From Limnomonas spitsbergensis (lineage: Eukaryota > Chlorophyta > Chlorophyceae > Chlamydomonadales): DNA of 64,000 nt. The notes beneath the pieces are model-generated. The model did not search any database. It had not been told where the DNA came from and worked only from the letters and a program-made list of their open reading frames with translations. Positions 9,601 to 20,070 of this stretch are shown here, piece by piece. Within the stretch, counting starts at the first letter, position 1; the number at the start of each line of letters is the position of its first letter. The translations under genes were made by a program, and so were the position numbers. Location: assembly GCA_037349105.1 (NCBI GenBank), contig JAYJMM010000083.1:930001-994000 (forward strand), read 5' to 3'.

Positions 9601-10630
9601 GCACGACCCTGTAAACGCAATGAGACCAGATGGGAAGCCCCCACTCTTGCTGCATGAAATTGGCCATCACCGTGCTGGGCTTGATGTACCCTTTGAGCGC
9701 CGCGACCAGCAGCACCGCTGTTACTGCGTCCCAGGGGAAAACCAGCATGGCCACTGCCTGCATGGCAGCCTGCCGATTGACGCAAACCACCTCTCGGCCA
9801 GGCAGCAGCCTGTGGTTTTGGATCTTGCAAAGCCCATCCTGGTAATCCTCAGGTACTGTAAGCATTGCCTCTGTGGCTGTTGACTCTGGCAGCTCATCGC
9901 CCAGGCGGTACCACTGTACCAAGCCCCTGCTCTCTGGCGGGCCTGGCTGTACATGCCTGTGGTGGATATGCTCTCTACTGCTGGATCCGTCACGGCGGCC
10001 CTCACCGTCCTGGTCATATTCCATATCCTCGTCCCTTCCGGCGGACCACCTGTCGCTGATTCCACTGCCGGGCGGCCTACTGGTCATCTCAACCCACCCC
10101 TCAGGATTGTACCTGGAGGTTGTGCAGTGGTGGCCTCTAACGGGCCCTGCCGTTTCGTCCCCTGAACTCATCGCTGCGGCTCCCTGAGCCCTTCGGCGGC
10201 GACCTGTCCTGCTGACTGATCCCAGAGCCCTGGCGGCTGCTCCTGTTGCCACGTTTCCGATGTGCAGATATACCTCCGGGGTACCTGGGTATGACAACAC
10301 AGACCCCTGGTCAGGCATCGGGGTATCCTCCATGGAATCCGACCCTCTATCGGAGTCGGCGGAGCCATCCTCACTGGGACTGGCCTCCCCCTCCTCATCA
10401 CCATGCTGGTGCATAGCAGCCCGCGCCACCCTGTCTACTTCCTCCATCCTGTCGTAGTGATCGGCCAACTCCTTGATCAGAAACTTCTGTAACAAGTTAG
10501 GCCAATCCTCACACGGAGCTGGGCAACCCTTGCGCTTGAGATCCCTCAGGAACTCGCCTGCATGATGGACGGACCTGGCTGAACCTGCAGGCATAGTGCC
10601 GTAGTGATTCATAGCCAGTGACTCCATCAC
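6695..10630 (-). CDS. Open 1311-codon frame of unknown function in the giant retroelement
   Basis: This is the longest open frame in the window and has no internal stop, although its neighbours are decayed. The first 200 residues are acidic and Ser/Asp-rich. A block of about 350 residues (roughly 8860-9930) is conserved with copy 2 (23150-24250), with shared strings such as FPWDAVTAV, LPGQMSAA and EEGVTAV. The last 500 residues are Glu/Arg/Ser-rich and look disordered with helical stretches. I recognise no capsid, protease, envelope or enzyme motif. It is in frame with the CCHC-bearing segment upstream (10637-12226), separated only by a TAG at about 10634, so it was probably part of a larger polyprotein. 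Its start may therefore not be a real initiation site. Confidence 0.6.
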   Translation of the reverse strand: MMESLAMNHYGTMPAGSARSVHHAGEFLRDLKRKGCPAPCEDWPNLLQKFLIKELADHYDRMEEVDRVARAAMHQHGDEEGEASPSEDGSADSDRGSDSMEDTPMPDQGSVLSYPGTPEVYLHIGNVATGAAARALGSVSRTGRRRRAQGAAAMSSGDETAGPVRGHHCTTSRYNPEGWVEMTSRPPGSGISDRWSAGRDEDMEYDQDGEGRRDGSSSREHIHHRHVQPGPPESRGLVQWYRLGDELPESTATEAMLTVPEDYQDGLCKIQNHRLLPGREVVCVNRQAAMQAVAMLVFPWDAVTAVLLVAALKGYIKPSTVMANFMQQEWGLPIWSHCVYRVVHLVGEEGVTAVNAVDMARWEVPDSVRTDGVWQGAQLGFMNAPWAQHCVHSLLEHSSLRDCAFYVPVQAVAAGTYGGSTGTAEGTYDGAGLCHGGTPRRFEEIIVAAILIPRVVAGLAVPWGLAPGDARAAIPVQQIVSYYYDEVQEGEIPESEAWISMHASRNDLPVFFFARSEENVAIVKCANVDEAEYHAHEYDRGAYPAVWTIMMMVLQRTMLPGQMSAAMQHMWGVGAQWAPAEMDCPTWPYGARPASDNGSMWEGEFELARSPFELERLEDCVHQWVRRERRAWQEDRASSVAPHWQANSVTVQLWKQAHPAGVRTLHPLFQGVGSGTYEAELVELRDQPALGHWRIGRWGARRWDPNPESDDGSQESSEQPWPFAPFQAAFVTTLGAKASEWEWLESMDQELEMSELAVEPRDRAEPRTLSSSCGGTSVLRANSERRLVAGHPDRRNQGFREGEDPSQWDTGLPGGESEDPLEGLPTLVADSESDGQYGASSPQLPVGVISIGWPVARSAGRPGEPASACPGPESPGQSLEEAMEQLRQKLMSNGDWERDAIEETRRNLDREFEPGERLPAVGVSPRQAADPLMAASWDAAEGGTNSDSSGDGQMSEPVQPVARDKWGDPAMYSTQRWKSTLKRFVGQLDKQRKEEMGLHEAGQELVASSATMAESSLLFKIRMLPEPNPDPRMWQHNQALKDLEEELDVRRIALIDGVSAEVAAHRLLCNSDSADSAGEFAVWNEEDFSAGEGLDDARAQSDRQLEGLRVARHVLEYQLRKAEGTAVEPEEDDVGTIEEHLSMLPELLEGAGLQEVGFQAAIRQLQTGLARRVRQLRSAAKWASGRGPEQAALVYADDICRNLRVVKRQLAEWVRTREGQGVLWLPGNITWKLSTQGAGTDSASSGDEHGDRGAPAAAGSNGREGPASSQAPVQHPPRPESRAGGAAKGACSLTSRSAVSEEPQRGATARE

Positions 10631-10636
10631 AAACTT

Positions 10637-12226
10637 CTAGTGGTGCTTCTGAAGGGGCACCTGCCCTTCTTGCACCCACTGGGTCCCTCCCGGCACGTCT
10701 GCCTCCTGGTTGTTCTCAACCTGGGCTGTGCCGGTGGCCTGGTCAAAACCCCCATGGACTGACACCAGGCACGTGTGCCTCATGTGACCTTCCCACCTGG
10801 GAGCATCTTGCATCGTTACTGCGCCCTGCCGTCCTGGCGGGCCTGGCAGCTCGCGCTGGCCTGCTGCGGCCCTCCGCGCTTTCCACTCCTCAAAGGAAGC
10901 GCTTTGCTCGGCCTCGTAGGCCCTCCTCAGCTGGTCATCTGTGCCTTCCAGGCCTTGGCTGGACCCCTCAGCCTCTGGGCCCCTGTCTGGAACGACTGGA
11001 GCCCTAGGTCTGTCCATGCGACCGTTGTTGCCTGCTTGCACTGGCCTCCTGTACTCAGGGCAGTCGCTGGCGTAGTGCCCCGGCTGATGGCAGTTGAAGC
11101 ACACTCCCCCATCTCGGGGTCCCAGGACGATTGGCCTAGCTGCCCGTCCCTGCCCAGCCTGGGCCCTGCCCGGCGGACTCCGGACAGCTGCCCTCCTCCT
11201 ATCCTGTTCTTGGTCGTCCTTCCTGAACGACCTGGCTAGGCTCCCTGAGCCTCGCTCTAGGGAGCGGCCTCGGGGCTGGCTACCCCTCTGCCCTAGTCCT
11301 GGGCTCTCCTTCCTCGTACGGATACGCCTGTCGCTGTCCCCCTCACTTGGGGACCTGCGCCACCTGCCCCTGGCCTGTACATCGGCCGGGCTGCTATCTC
11401 CGGTGTTGTGCTCCGTCAGCTGGCTCTTGACCCCTGGCATGGGCACCACCACCTGGTGCTCCCTCACCTGCCCTCTCTGGGCGCTCCTGCTGCGCTCCCT
11501 GGGAGCCTTGTCCGCGGCCTCAACCGCCGCCGTTGTCCCCTTCCGCTCCCTGCGGGTATCGGGACTAGCCATCTTAGCTCTGTCGGCGCCCACCGGGTTT
11601 TTTAGACCAGGGTCCTTCTGCTCTGCCTCCACCGGTACCACCGTGCTGAGGGGCTCGCCTTCTCCCTCTGGGTCGCTATCCCACGGGGACGCGGGTAGAA
11701 ACATCTCTTGGATGCTGGCTGCCAGTTCCGGGTCCACTGGCACCTTGTTTTGCGGCCTCCCCGCCTGCATGTCTCCAATGGCCTGATACAGGCCTGGCAG
11801 CTGGTCTGCCTGCAGAATATACTCCTTCTGCACTTCTGTCATGACGCTATCCACGGACTTGATGTCACTCCACCTGGCCATCTGCAGGCGTAGGTACTTC
11901 ACAAAGGCCGTGCTTTGTTGGTACAGCTGCACCTCCTTGTCCTTTAGAGCCTTCTGCGAGAACCGCTGCTGGTAGAGCAGTCTATCCAACTCTCTGGATT
12001 CCCTGATGTGCAGAGCCCCCTGGGGCTCCGCCTCCCGCTGGCTCTCTTCCTCCTCCTCCTCATCCTTGCTGCCTGCCTGGTCCTGGCTGAGAGTTGTGCC
12101 ACTGTTCTGGGCTGCTTCTCCCTGTGTTGCCCTCTCCACCTCCGGGGGGACCTCCTTGTCCACCTCCCGGGAACTTGGACCTGGCCTTCTCCTGCAGGCC
12201 TCGGACTGCGGCCTGGCCGTTTGCAC
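10637..12226 (-). pseudogene. Gag-like segment with a CCHC zinc knuckle
   Basis: A 529-codon frame, highly charged (Glu/Arg/Ser-rich), with one canonical CCHC knuckle, CFNCHQPGHYASDC (about 11060-11105), the nucleic-acid-binding module of retroelement Gag proteins. It is in frame with 12263-12718 upstream (TAG at 12263-12265) and with the 1311-codon frame downstream (TAG near 10634), so the three are pieces of one ancestral reading frame. A CCHC located after the protease is unusual, because the Gag of this copy already has its own knuckle at about 13930. Confidence 0.65.
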
Positions 12227-12262
12227 CTCGGCTGCCCTTTCGTCCTTGCTGGGTACATGAAT

Positions 12263-12718
12263 CTATGAGCGCAGCCCTGACCTGACGTGCTCTAAGATCC
12301 GGATGTCGCAGCACTCAGACGTGTGCCATCCCTGCGCCCCGCACAGAGTGCACGGGTTCTCCTCGCTGGATTCATAGTATTTTCTGATGAACTCCTTCCT
12401 GGCTACCGTCATGGTCGCTGCCATGCGCGCTCTGCGGACACCCTCCGATACCTCTGCAGCAGCCCCCGCCTGCGGCTCTGCGCGGCTGTGCTGGGGTCCT
12501 TCCGCCTGTTTGCGCTCACGCCTTTCCTTAGGCGGCGCTGTCGCGGGCCCCACCGGCACCTCCCTGTGCGGCTTCTGGGCGTCCCGCGACTGCTGCGGCT
12601 TGCGGCTTTGCAGAGGCGCCTCCTGAGGCCCTCCACAGTTACTCCTTCCTGCCGTTTGCATACGGCCTACTTCCATATTAGTCGCAGCCCTCATGGCTGC
12701 ACCTGCACGGTGGGCCAT
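12263..12718 (-). pseudogene. Short segment with a CCHC-like knuckle after the protease
   Basis: The 151-codon frame ends with CTLCGAQGWHTSECCD (about 12310-12355), spaced like a CCHC knuckle. The upstream part is basic and low in complexity. It shares its frame with the Gag frame (13697-17374) and with 10637-12226, whereas the protease between them is in another frame. Confidence 0.5.
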
Positions 12719-12750
12719 GGCATGCTGTAAGAGGGGCTCATGCTCGTCCT

Positions 12751-13377
12751 CTACACTGGCCGCAGGCCATCCTCCCTTTTCGGCGAATCCACACTGGATC
12801 CCTGCCCACGCAACAGCCGCTGCCTGGTATCCCCCCCTGGGGATGCCAGCTCCAGCGGCAGCGTAAGGTCCCTGGACCCGCGCGCCCCCTGGGCACCCTC
12901 TCTGGGGCGTAGGGTCAGCCTTCCCGCTGCCTCTAGGACCCCATCGTACTTCAGGAACTCTGGGTTCCCCACCAGGTGTTCATATGCATCAGGCGGCGTT
13001 TTCACCACACGAACCACTGTGGGTTCCATGATGGCGTTAGGCCCGCCATAACCATACACCACATAAATAAACATAACACCATACAGGTCTGCCCCTGCAT
13101 TGTCCGTGGTACGGATCTTCTCATCCGTACGCACCAGCTCAGCGCCCATGGCTACTACCTGTTCAGCAATGTTCACAGTGATAACATGGCAAGAGCAAGC
13201 CGAGTCCATGAGTGCTTCTTTAGCCACCAGGACCTTGCCCATGACCATGAGACCCACGCACTGCTCCAGGTTACTCCTGTCGTTCAGGAAATACTGCAAC
13301 TTTTGCGCCGCCGACACAACCATGCTCTCTCGTTTGCCCCTACTGGCCTCACCATGCTGGTCAGTTCCCATTGGCAA
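12751..13377 (-). pseudogene. Retropepsin-like aspartic protease of copy 1
   Basis: Aspartic proteases of this class cut the Gag-Pol polyprotein. The catalytic-loop candidate is ALMDSACSCHVIT (about 13190-13225), giving DSA in place of the commoner DTG/DSG, preceded by a beta-rich segment (CVGLMVMGKVLVAKE) as in retropepsins. A later GVLEAAGRL-like stretch could be the second half. The frame differs from Gag, consistent with either a gag/pol frameshift or decay. Position after Gag and before RT supports the call; the non-standard catalytic triplet lowers certainty. Confidence 0.6.
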
Positions 13378-13709
13378 TGTAGGCAGGATAGTGAAGACAG
13401 CCTCTCGTTCAGCTTGAACACCTGCAGATGGATATCAATCATATCGTCAGCCAATCTGCTCAACACCAGCCTTTTTGCTCCCTTCCTGGAGGCAGGTTCC
13501 TTGAGACTCTGCTCAGGTTCCTCCTCCTGGGAAGGCTCGGGCAAGAATGACTTAGGGCGGGCGTTGTGAACCGCCTGTTTGAACTCCGCAGGCTTGGGCA
13601 CCAGCCCAACCTGCGTCATTAGGGCCACCGACTCGCTGAGCATCTCAGCCATCGTCTGGTGCCAGCCCTCAGGCTCCGCCTGCCCTGTTGGGCTGGTCAG
13701 GTGCGACAC
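13284..13709 (-). pseudogene. Gag-protease linker frame
   Basis: A 141-codon frame overlaps the 3' end of Gag by about 13 bases and the start of the protease frame by about 94 bases. It is rich in Glu, Pro and Lys (EPSQEEEPEQSLKEPASRKG) and has no recognised domain. It probably links Gag to the protease, with frame changes on both sides. Confidence 0.4.
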
Positions 13710-16700
13710 ATGTGCCGCTTGCTGTGCCTGACCACCCTGGCCTGGCCCTGGCCTTGGATACGGCCTGTTGCCCTGGTTCCGATCATACGGCCTGCCAGCC
13801 GCCTGTCCTGCGGCGGCCTGGGCGGTAGAGGATACTGCTGGTGCGGCGGCCTGGCCTGCCCAGCTGTTAAGTCGGTAGCCAACGGTGCTGGCCTGCGCTC
13901 ATCCCTGCGCTCATCTCTGCGCTCATCCCTGGCCCTGGGCACTCTGCAGTCCCTGGCCAGATGCGCTGTGCTACCACACTGGTAACACGCCTTGGACGCT
14001 CCCATCGCGCCCCCTGCGCTGTTGTGCTGCGCTGCGGGTTGGTCTGCCCAGGAAACTCCTCTGGGTTTACCCTCACTCCGCTGTTGCTGGGCTGCAGCGG
14101 GGCCTGCGGGGATCACTGTCCCATCAAGGCGCGCCCGCATCTCCCACTGTCCAGTCCGTTCTCTCCTCCCTCTGTTGTTCTGCGCCTCACCCTGGCCAGG
14201 TCCAATGTTGGCCACCTGCCTCAGGCTTGCACCTCCTAGGTCCCCCATTTCCAGGGCGAACTTTTCCCATAGCACCACCTGCTGAGTCAGCACTGTGATC
14301 TGGTCTTCATCCGTCATACACAGGTACCCTGGTACCGTGAAGACGAATTCTCTCAGCTTTGCATTTGTAGCAGCTGGCAGCCCGTCATGAAACATGTGCG
14401 AGACGGAGTGTCGCCTGCCAAAGTGGTCCACTGCATCCCTCGAGATCTGCAGCAACTGCGTTGTTGACAGCACTCTGTGAGCAAACGCCTCCACAGTCTC
14501 CTCTGACTTAACTTCCGGGTCGAGGGTGGTCTTCACCCCCAACCGGATGTTGGAGATAGCTGTCCTCTCCTCTGAGGTTGGCTTCCCCACCTCCGCTTGC
14601 ACCACCCTGATCCACAAGGTGAGCAGCGATGTTTCCCGGCACTGCTCCCCCACTGGGGCAGTCCACAGATCCCTGATCTTGTCCACTTCTCTGGCAGCCC
14701 TTTCTCCTGCGTGGGGCGCTGCCCTGATGGCCAACATCAGCGGCCCCACACACGCAGGCTTGCTGTCCCACAGCTTGACCAGCGACTTCACCAGCATAGC
14801 CATAGCTGATGGCGATTGGCACGATCCCGTGATCTCCCCTGCTACCACAGACAGTGCTGGCGGTTCATCTGACAGCGCCGGCCTGTTGTGTGAATCCCAA
14901 TAGCCACAAGCTTGGCAATACGTCCTGGCTGCAACCGCGCCCGGGTGCGACATGTTCCTTGCCTGCTCCCGATCGAGCCTTCTCATTTCCTGGTCACCTG
15001 ACTCCCGCATGGCCCCTGGCCCGCGCCTGTCTGCTCCAGTTGACCCTGAATCCTCTGATCCAGAGTGTGATCCAGATCCGCCGCCCCCTGATGGGTTGCG
15101 ATCCTGCTGGTATCCGATGTGTCTGTTATCTGGCTCCTCCTGAGCATGGTTCTCTCCGGACGGCTGTCTGCCTGCCCTGCCTGCGGAGCCTCTGCTCCCT
15201 GCAGGTGGCGGCCACCCCACCTCACTTCTGCTCTGCCGCTCCACAGGGCCGGATCTCCAAGGCTGTGCTCCCATGTCTGATTCTGCCTGCCCCCTGGGCG
15301 TTCCCTGGTTTTGCCAACCTTGCTGCGCTGCTCCGCTGTTTTCAGCCTGCCCCCTGGGCGGCTCCTGACCCTGCCAGTGTTGCTGATCGCCGTCTGCCTG
15401 CCCCCTGGGCGGCTCTCGGTTCTGTCGATCCTGTTGCTCTCTGCTGCCTGCCTGCCCCCTGGGCGGCTCCTGGCTGTATCCACCTGGCTGTTCCGTACTG
15501 CCTGCCTGCCCCCTGGGCGGCTCCTGGTACTGCCTGCCTGGCTGTGTTCCACCAGTATAGTCTCTGGCATAGGAGTCTGATCGCGTCTCCTCCCTGGCCT
15601 CCTGCCTTCTGGGTCCGCTGCTCCTAGTGCTGCCTGCAGGTTCAATTTCCTGCAGGGTCCCCCTTGTTGGTCCCACTTGTCTGGTCCTCAAGAACTCCTC
15701 AATGTGGTCCACTTGCACCTCCTGGCACATATTCTCCTTGCTCTCCACTATGCGCAGCAGCGCATATGACTCCTGTCTGCTGGCTTTGCGCGTGTCCACG
15801 CCTTGCTCTGCCATCATGGCAAGCGATCGGCTAGTCAGCTCTGCCCTTTCGCTGGCAGCTGGGCTGCTGGCCCTGGGCGCTTCCCCGCCTCTTGGCCGCC
15901 CCCTGAGGCTCGGCTCACTGCTGATCTCAAAAGCTTCTGATCTGGGTATCGGAGTTGGCACGGCCCTTGCCTGCTGCTGCCACCTGTGGACCTCTGTGAG
16001 TTCCTCAGGCCGCTGCGCCACTGTTTCAAATCCTTCCCACTCTTGATCCTCCTCATCCTCAGGCTCAGATCCAGGTTCCTCCTGATCTCCTGTCACGCCG
16101 TTACACCATTCGTCTGCGAAGGTCTTAACAGCCAGGGCCGCTTCGTGCTCCGCCCCTCCCTTGGACACCTGTCCAAGGGCGGCTAACAGCGTCGCCCTGT
16201 CCTGGCCTGTATGGGGAATACCCATCATGGCCTTTGTCGCCCACTCCCTCAGGTGATGGGCCTTGAACTCCTCAATTGCTGTGACCTGGTTACTGAAATG
16301 AGCAAACGTCCTGGAGCAAATCTGCTTCCACAGGTGCGTTGCCCACAACAATATTCTTGCCCAGCCAAACGGCTGCGGCTGTTCCTCTATCGCCTCTTCC
16401 ACCTTCACCACAGTCCTGGCCCTGGATCTCTCTGGATCTCCTGGGCTTTCCTCCAGTGCCCAAGCTGGGTTGTGGAAGAATCCATACAGGCTGCCCTTCT
16501 TGCTGGTGCTTGTACGGATCCTGCTGCCCGATCCTGTCTTGGATCGCTGCACCGGCTTACCCACACTGGGTGGAAACCTGGACAGTGGTGTTCCATAGAC
16601 CGTGGAACCTGCTCCTCTTCTAAACAGCATTCTGCGCTGTCGCAGCTGCTGCACAGGCCTCATCCCTGCCTTGGATCGCTGCACCCTTTCCTCCTGGGCT

Positions 16701-17440
16701 GGATCTGACAGCTCCTCCTCGGATATCAGGTCAGCCCAAGGCTTTCCCACCGGCACCGCTGATTTTTTAAGTGCTGCCAGCGGCTCTGCACTGGCTTGCC
16801 AGACCTTCCTGGTCACCGCTGGCTGGGCACCTGCCCCCTCGCGCTTGACCACTGCATGCACTCGCCTGCTCCCCATTTCCTCTCCACGTGGCTGAACTCT
16901 GTTGCGGCCTGCTAGCCCCTCTGGGGCTGCAGCGATCTCTGCACTGTGTTCCGGCTGGCAGGAGTCCACCAACACCCGTTGCGCAACCCTTGCCACCCTG
17001 GGCGGATTCTGTTGCGCAGCGGTGTCTGGACCACTGTCACGCCGTATGCCGCTGCTCTGAGACACCTCAGCCACCTGATCCAAGATCAGGTCTGGGGTTC
17101 CCGCCTGCGTCGGACCCTGCTCAAATTCCAGGCTGCTCCTGGAATCAGCGGGCAGTGGGCCTCCTCGCCCAATGCCTGTCCTCGTCACGCACACAGCACC
17201 ATCGGCCAGCATTCCTGCCTCTCTGGGCAGGAAGCGGTCAGGTCCCGATACCTTGCAGGCCCCTGCGGCCAGATCCACTGGCCCTGCCAGTTTCTCCGCC
17301 ATCCGCAGGGCTTCCTCTGCAATCAGTGAATCAGCCACCTCTATCAGGTCTGCACCTGGCTCCAGCCCCCGCACGCGCCCACTTCGGCGTCAGGCGTCGG
17401 GGTGCTGGTGCCTATCAGGGTGCAAGTTACACTCTGCCAT
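13697..17440 (-). pseudogene. Gag polyprotein of copy 1
   Basis: Gag forms the particle shell and binds RNA. The likely ATG is at 17438-17440: the following residues include RHQHPDA and, after a TGA at 17390-17392, RRSGRVRG, matching the copy 2 start at 22246. The N-terminal 500 residues are acidic and disordered. A helical capsid-like region lies at about 14200-14880 (VVQAEVGKPTSEERTAISNI, VPGYLCMTDEDQITVLTQQV). A CCHC knuckle, CYQCGSTAHLARDC, lies at about 13930-13995, followed by three DERR repeats. A Pro/Arg/Gly/Gln repeat array is at 15285-15545. Apart from the TGA the frame is open for over 1200 codons. Confidence 0.75.
15285..15545 (-). repeat. Tandem minisatellite inside gag coding an EPPRGQA-type repeat
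   Basis: The block CTGCCCCCTGGGCGGCTCC or a close variant recurs about every 50-60 bases (near 15290, 15348, 15396, 15450 and 15504). In the Gag frame each unit gives EPPRGQA followed by a Gln-rich spacer. Units keep frame, so this is a protein-level repeat. Confidence 0.8.
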
Positions 17441-17885
17441 TCCTATAGACAATTATACGATCCACACGATCCTGCAATGTGCTGGCAACACCAGAACAGG
17501 ATCTGCTAACGCTCAGGCTTCTGCCTCTTGTACCTACTGCAGCATGGTGAGGGTCTGCCAGTCAGGTCAAGACGACAGGTACAGCAAAAACAGGACAGGC
17601 CCTGCCTTCCTGCTTTTCTTGCTAATTAATCGGAATCTGGCGGAATCCTCCGTCGCCTTCAGCACTTCCCACCTTTCTGGCTGGGCAGCTTCTAGATGTC
17701 ACACGCCCTGCGTGGATGTAGCCCCTTGCGTGGTGTCCGCTCAGCTTTGCGGTCCTGCGGGGATGCTTTGGCCCACCAAAAAATTTCAACCTTGGATCTT
17801 CTATCCACAAATTCATCTCTGTCAATGATGACAGATTGGATCCACCTGATCACAATCTTCAATCACACAAGTAAAAATTGCTGGG

Positions 17886-17891
17886 TTTATA
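17886..17891 (-). promoter_or_regulatory. Candidate TATA box in the LTR of copy 1
   Basis: Minus strand reads TTTATAAACCCAGC. The same TTATAAACCCAGC occurs in copy 2 at 21821-21833, 214 bases from the inverted-repeat arm (222 bases here). Conservation of both sequence and spacing supports a promoter element. Confidence 0.5.
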
Positions 17892-18112
17892 AATCCACAG
17901 CCAATTCTTCAAGCCTCTCCTGGACCCAGCACTGTGTTGCCACACACAGTGATTCACAGGGTTTAACTTGGCAATCTCTCTCTGGAGATTACCTCAGCCA
18001 AATTGCAGTTCAAGCACCAAATTCCAGGCTGTTTGCTGACAAGCAAAATTCAAATTTTTGAAGCACAAACACCTTCTGCAGGAACTGGCAAATCAGGCTG
18101 ATCAGGCTCAAT

Positions 18113-18572
18113 CTACTTCGTCCCTTTCAAAAGGACACGCAATGTGCGCTTCAGGTCCGTGGCGGACTTCTCCCTCACGACAGTGATGGGCGCCTACGGG
18201 CAGACTTCGTGACTACTCACTGGCTGCGGGTGCTCAACGAGTTAAGCTTCTCAATTTGTCTTTGGATGTCAGGAAATAGCTAGGATTGGCGCAGGCCTTC
18301 TGGCCGTCTGGTCGCGATCCAGCTAGGCTATGTCAAGGGCACTTACCGCGTCACACGCGGTGAGGGGACGAGAGCGCAGACTGCGTACTTCTGTTCTGCA
18401 GGGGCCTCGATCCTCAACTGAGGTCTTCTTATCTCCTGCTATCTCAGCGGAGGCTGATCTAGTCTTGACTTGATGTAGGTACTGACGTTCGGAACACCTC
18501 GGGTCTCACGCACTGGGTGACGGCCGGAGCTTGTTACAGAAGAGGTCTGTCCTTTTGAAAGGGACGAAGTAG
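18113..18572. repeat. Long inverted repeat in the LTR of copy 1
   Basis: Arms 18113-18137 and 18548-18572 are a perfect 25-base inverted repeat beginning CTACTTCGTCCCTTTC. The 410-base interior resembles the interior of the segment at 21161-21608 (GTGGCGGACTTCT and GCGCCTACGGGC are shared or nearly so). It sits upstream of the candidate TATA box in both copies. Confidence 0.8.
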
Positions 18573-18839
18573 CTAGTTTGGCCATTGCCGAGAAAGATAT
18601 TGAATCGGCAAACCCCAATTCAGAGTACGGGAAAGCTAAACTCCTAGCGTAAGCGGGTATCTAGGTTCCGGTTCAAATAAGGAGAATCCGCAGGGAAGCT
18701 GCGAAGTCTCCGTGGTCGCTAACTGCGACCTAAACGGTTCTGGCACGTATACTGTAATATACCGTGACAGCGGCCCTCTATCACAAACATAGGGACATGC
18801 CAACTGACGCGTGAGAATGTGTCAGTTGAGTTCTAGAAA

Positions 18840-19970
18840 GTGAAGGAACATAATGGGGATATCGGCAACGAAACGGTGGACGCAGGCGCAAAGAAAGCAG
18901 CAACGCTCGAAGGAAAGTGTGACATTACGGTGAATGTTTCCCCCGACCCCTCGTACCAAAACAGTTACTGGCTGTTCAGCAGGCCCAGCGAGCCTACCGA
19001 GGACACCACTGATACAATGCCCCAGAGCCTTGAAAACCTAAGGGGGGCATTCCACACTCACATGCATGAGAGGCGCAGACTGGGACAGTGTGACACGACT
19101 AGCGTGTATTTCCAGGGCTGGCAAAAGATAAAGGCCAAAGCTGATGGTGCAATCAGCAACAGCTTCATGACTCATCCTGCCATCACTCTATCTGAACGGA
19201 AGAACACGCTGAAGTGGCGGCATGGGTGTCTATGGAATGACAAGCTGGCGTACAGGTACGGCAAAAGCAACACAGACAAGTGCCCTCTGTGTGGACATCC
19301 GGACAGTGCATGCCATTTCACCGGGGGATGCCAACACCCAGAAATGGGTAAAGTGTACACTGAGCGGCACCACCACACGGGACGGATATTGCTAAGGGCC
19401 ATTTCGAAGGGCAGCATGGGGAGAGACCTCGTAATGGCTGACCTTGGGTCAGCACACAAATGTGAAAAGGCAGGCGCACCCGTAATTTCGTGCAATAGGG
19501 TCCCGGAAGACATGTTGCTAGGGCTCAATACGAAGCCCGGGGAGAAAAAGAAGCTGCAACCCGACACCATGCTTGTCCAGCACAAAACTAACAAAGCAGA
19601 CACAACCATCTATATCATTAAGTTCAAATACTGCAGAGATACCCTACCAGAAAACAAGCTCGTAGCTTGCAAAAACCAGCATGCCCTCCTCATGGAGAAA
19701 CTCATGCAAAGTGGATATAGGCAGAGGAACATCAAGCTTGTCCCCGTCTTGATCGGGACGTCAGGCACAGTCTATCTCGAGCACACCCTCCAGAGCATGC
19801 AGCAATTGGGATTGTCCACCTACCATGCGAAAAAATGTGCACATACAATGCATGTGCAAGTTATTAAATACCTACATAGCATCGTGCAAACGAGGCGAAG
19901 AATTGAATACTGCCCCACTGGACCTGCTAAAACCGCTGGGAAAACAAATCAGAACCTCAAGCCGCCGTAA
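18840..19970 (+). pseudogene. C-terminal part of a LINE ORF2: RNase H end and zinc-finger tail
   Basis: The 376-codon frame begins in the last part of an RNase H domain (KEHNGDIGNETVDAGAKKAA, matching the usual GNExAD near the domain end). It then has a Cys/His cluster, CPLCGHPDSACHFTGGCQH, spaced like the C-terminal CCHC of many LINE ORF2 proteins. The RT and endonuclease are absent because of 5' truncation. The last 130 residues are basic and unassigned. The first codon is GTG inside the domain, so this is not a real start. The frame itself is intact to its TAA. Confidence 0.7.
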
Positions 19971-20070
19971 TCAATTATGATGTGTCTTCTTTTCTCACGG
20001 TAACGGCGCGGATGTGGCTTCGGCCCAGGCTGCGTTGTTTCCTTAACCCTCACGCCCCCACGGGGCGTAG

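Larger units (their letters stand above)
1..18839 (-). mobile_element. Giant DNMT-carrying Ty3/gypsy-type retroelement, copy 1
   Basis: On the minus strand the segment runs, in retroelement order, from an LTR/leader (17441-18839) through Gag, CCHC knuckle, aspartic protease, a long stretch of extra coding sequence, RT, RNase H, a cytosine methyltransferase, integrase and a PHD finger to the start of a 3' LTR that leaves the window at position 1. RNase H before integrase is the Ty3/gypsy order. At about 18 kb it is far longer than typical Ty3/gypsy elements. It is decayed: stops at 17390-17392, 12263, 10634, 6337-6340, 4260-4263, 2140 and 1741, plus several frameshifts. The 5' LTR is cut at 18839/18840 by a LINE. 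Two related copies lie at 20970-46295 (plus) and 60981-63630 (minus). Confidence 0.85.
17441..18839 (-). repeat. 5' LTR/leader of copy 1
   Basis: Minus-strand sequence upstream of gag. It shares ordered blocks with the region upstream of gag in copy 2 (20970-22245): a stretch with GTATACGTGCCA, a 450-bp inverted-repeat segment, CTGATCAGCC, TTATAAACCCAGC and CTTGACCTG. Part of the same series recurs at 53390-53540. The end at 18839 is made by the LINE, so the LTR start is missing. I could not place the LTR/leader boundary or a primer-binding site with confidence. Confidence 0.6.

Noticed and set aside
15285..15545. Regularly spaced repeats that could suggest a CRISPR array
   Set aside because: Units lie in frame within gag, the spacers are also repetitive and coding, and the DNA is eukaryotic transposon sequence.
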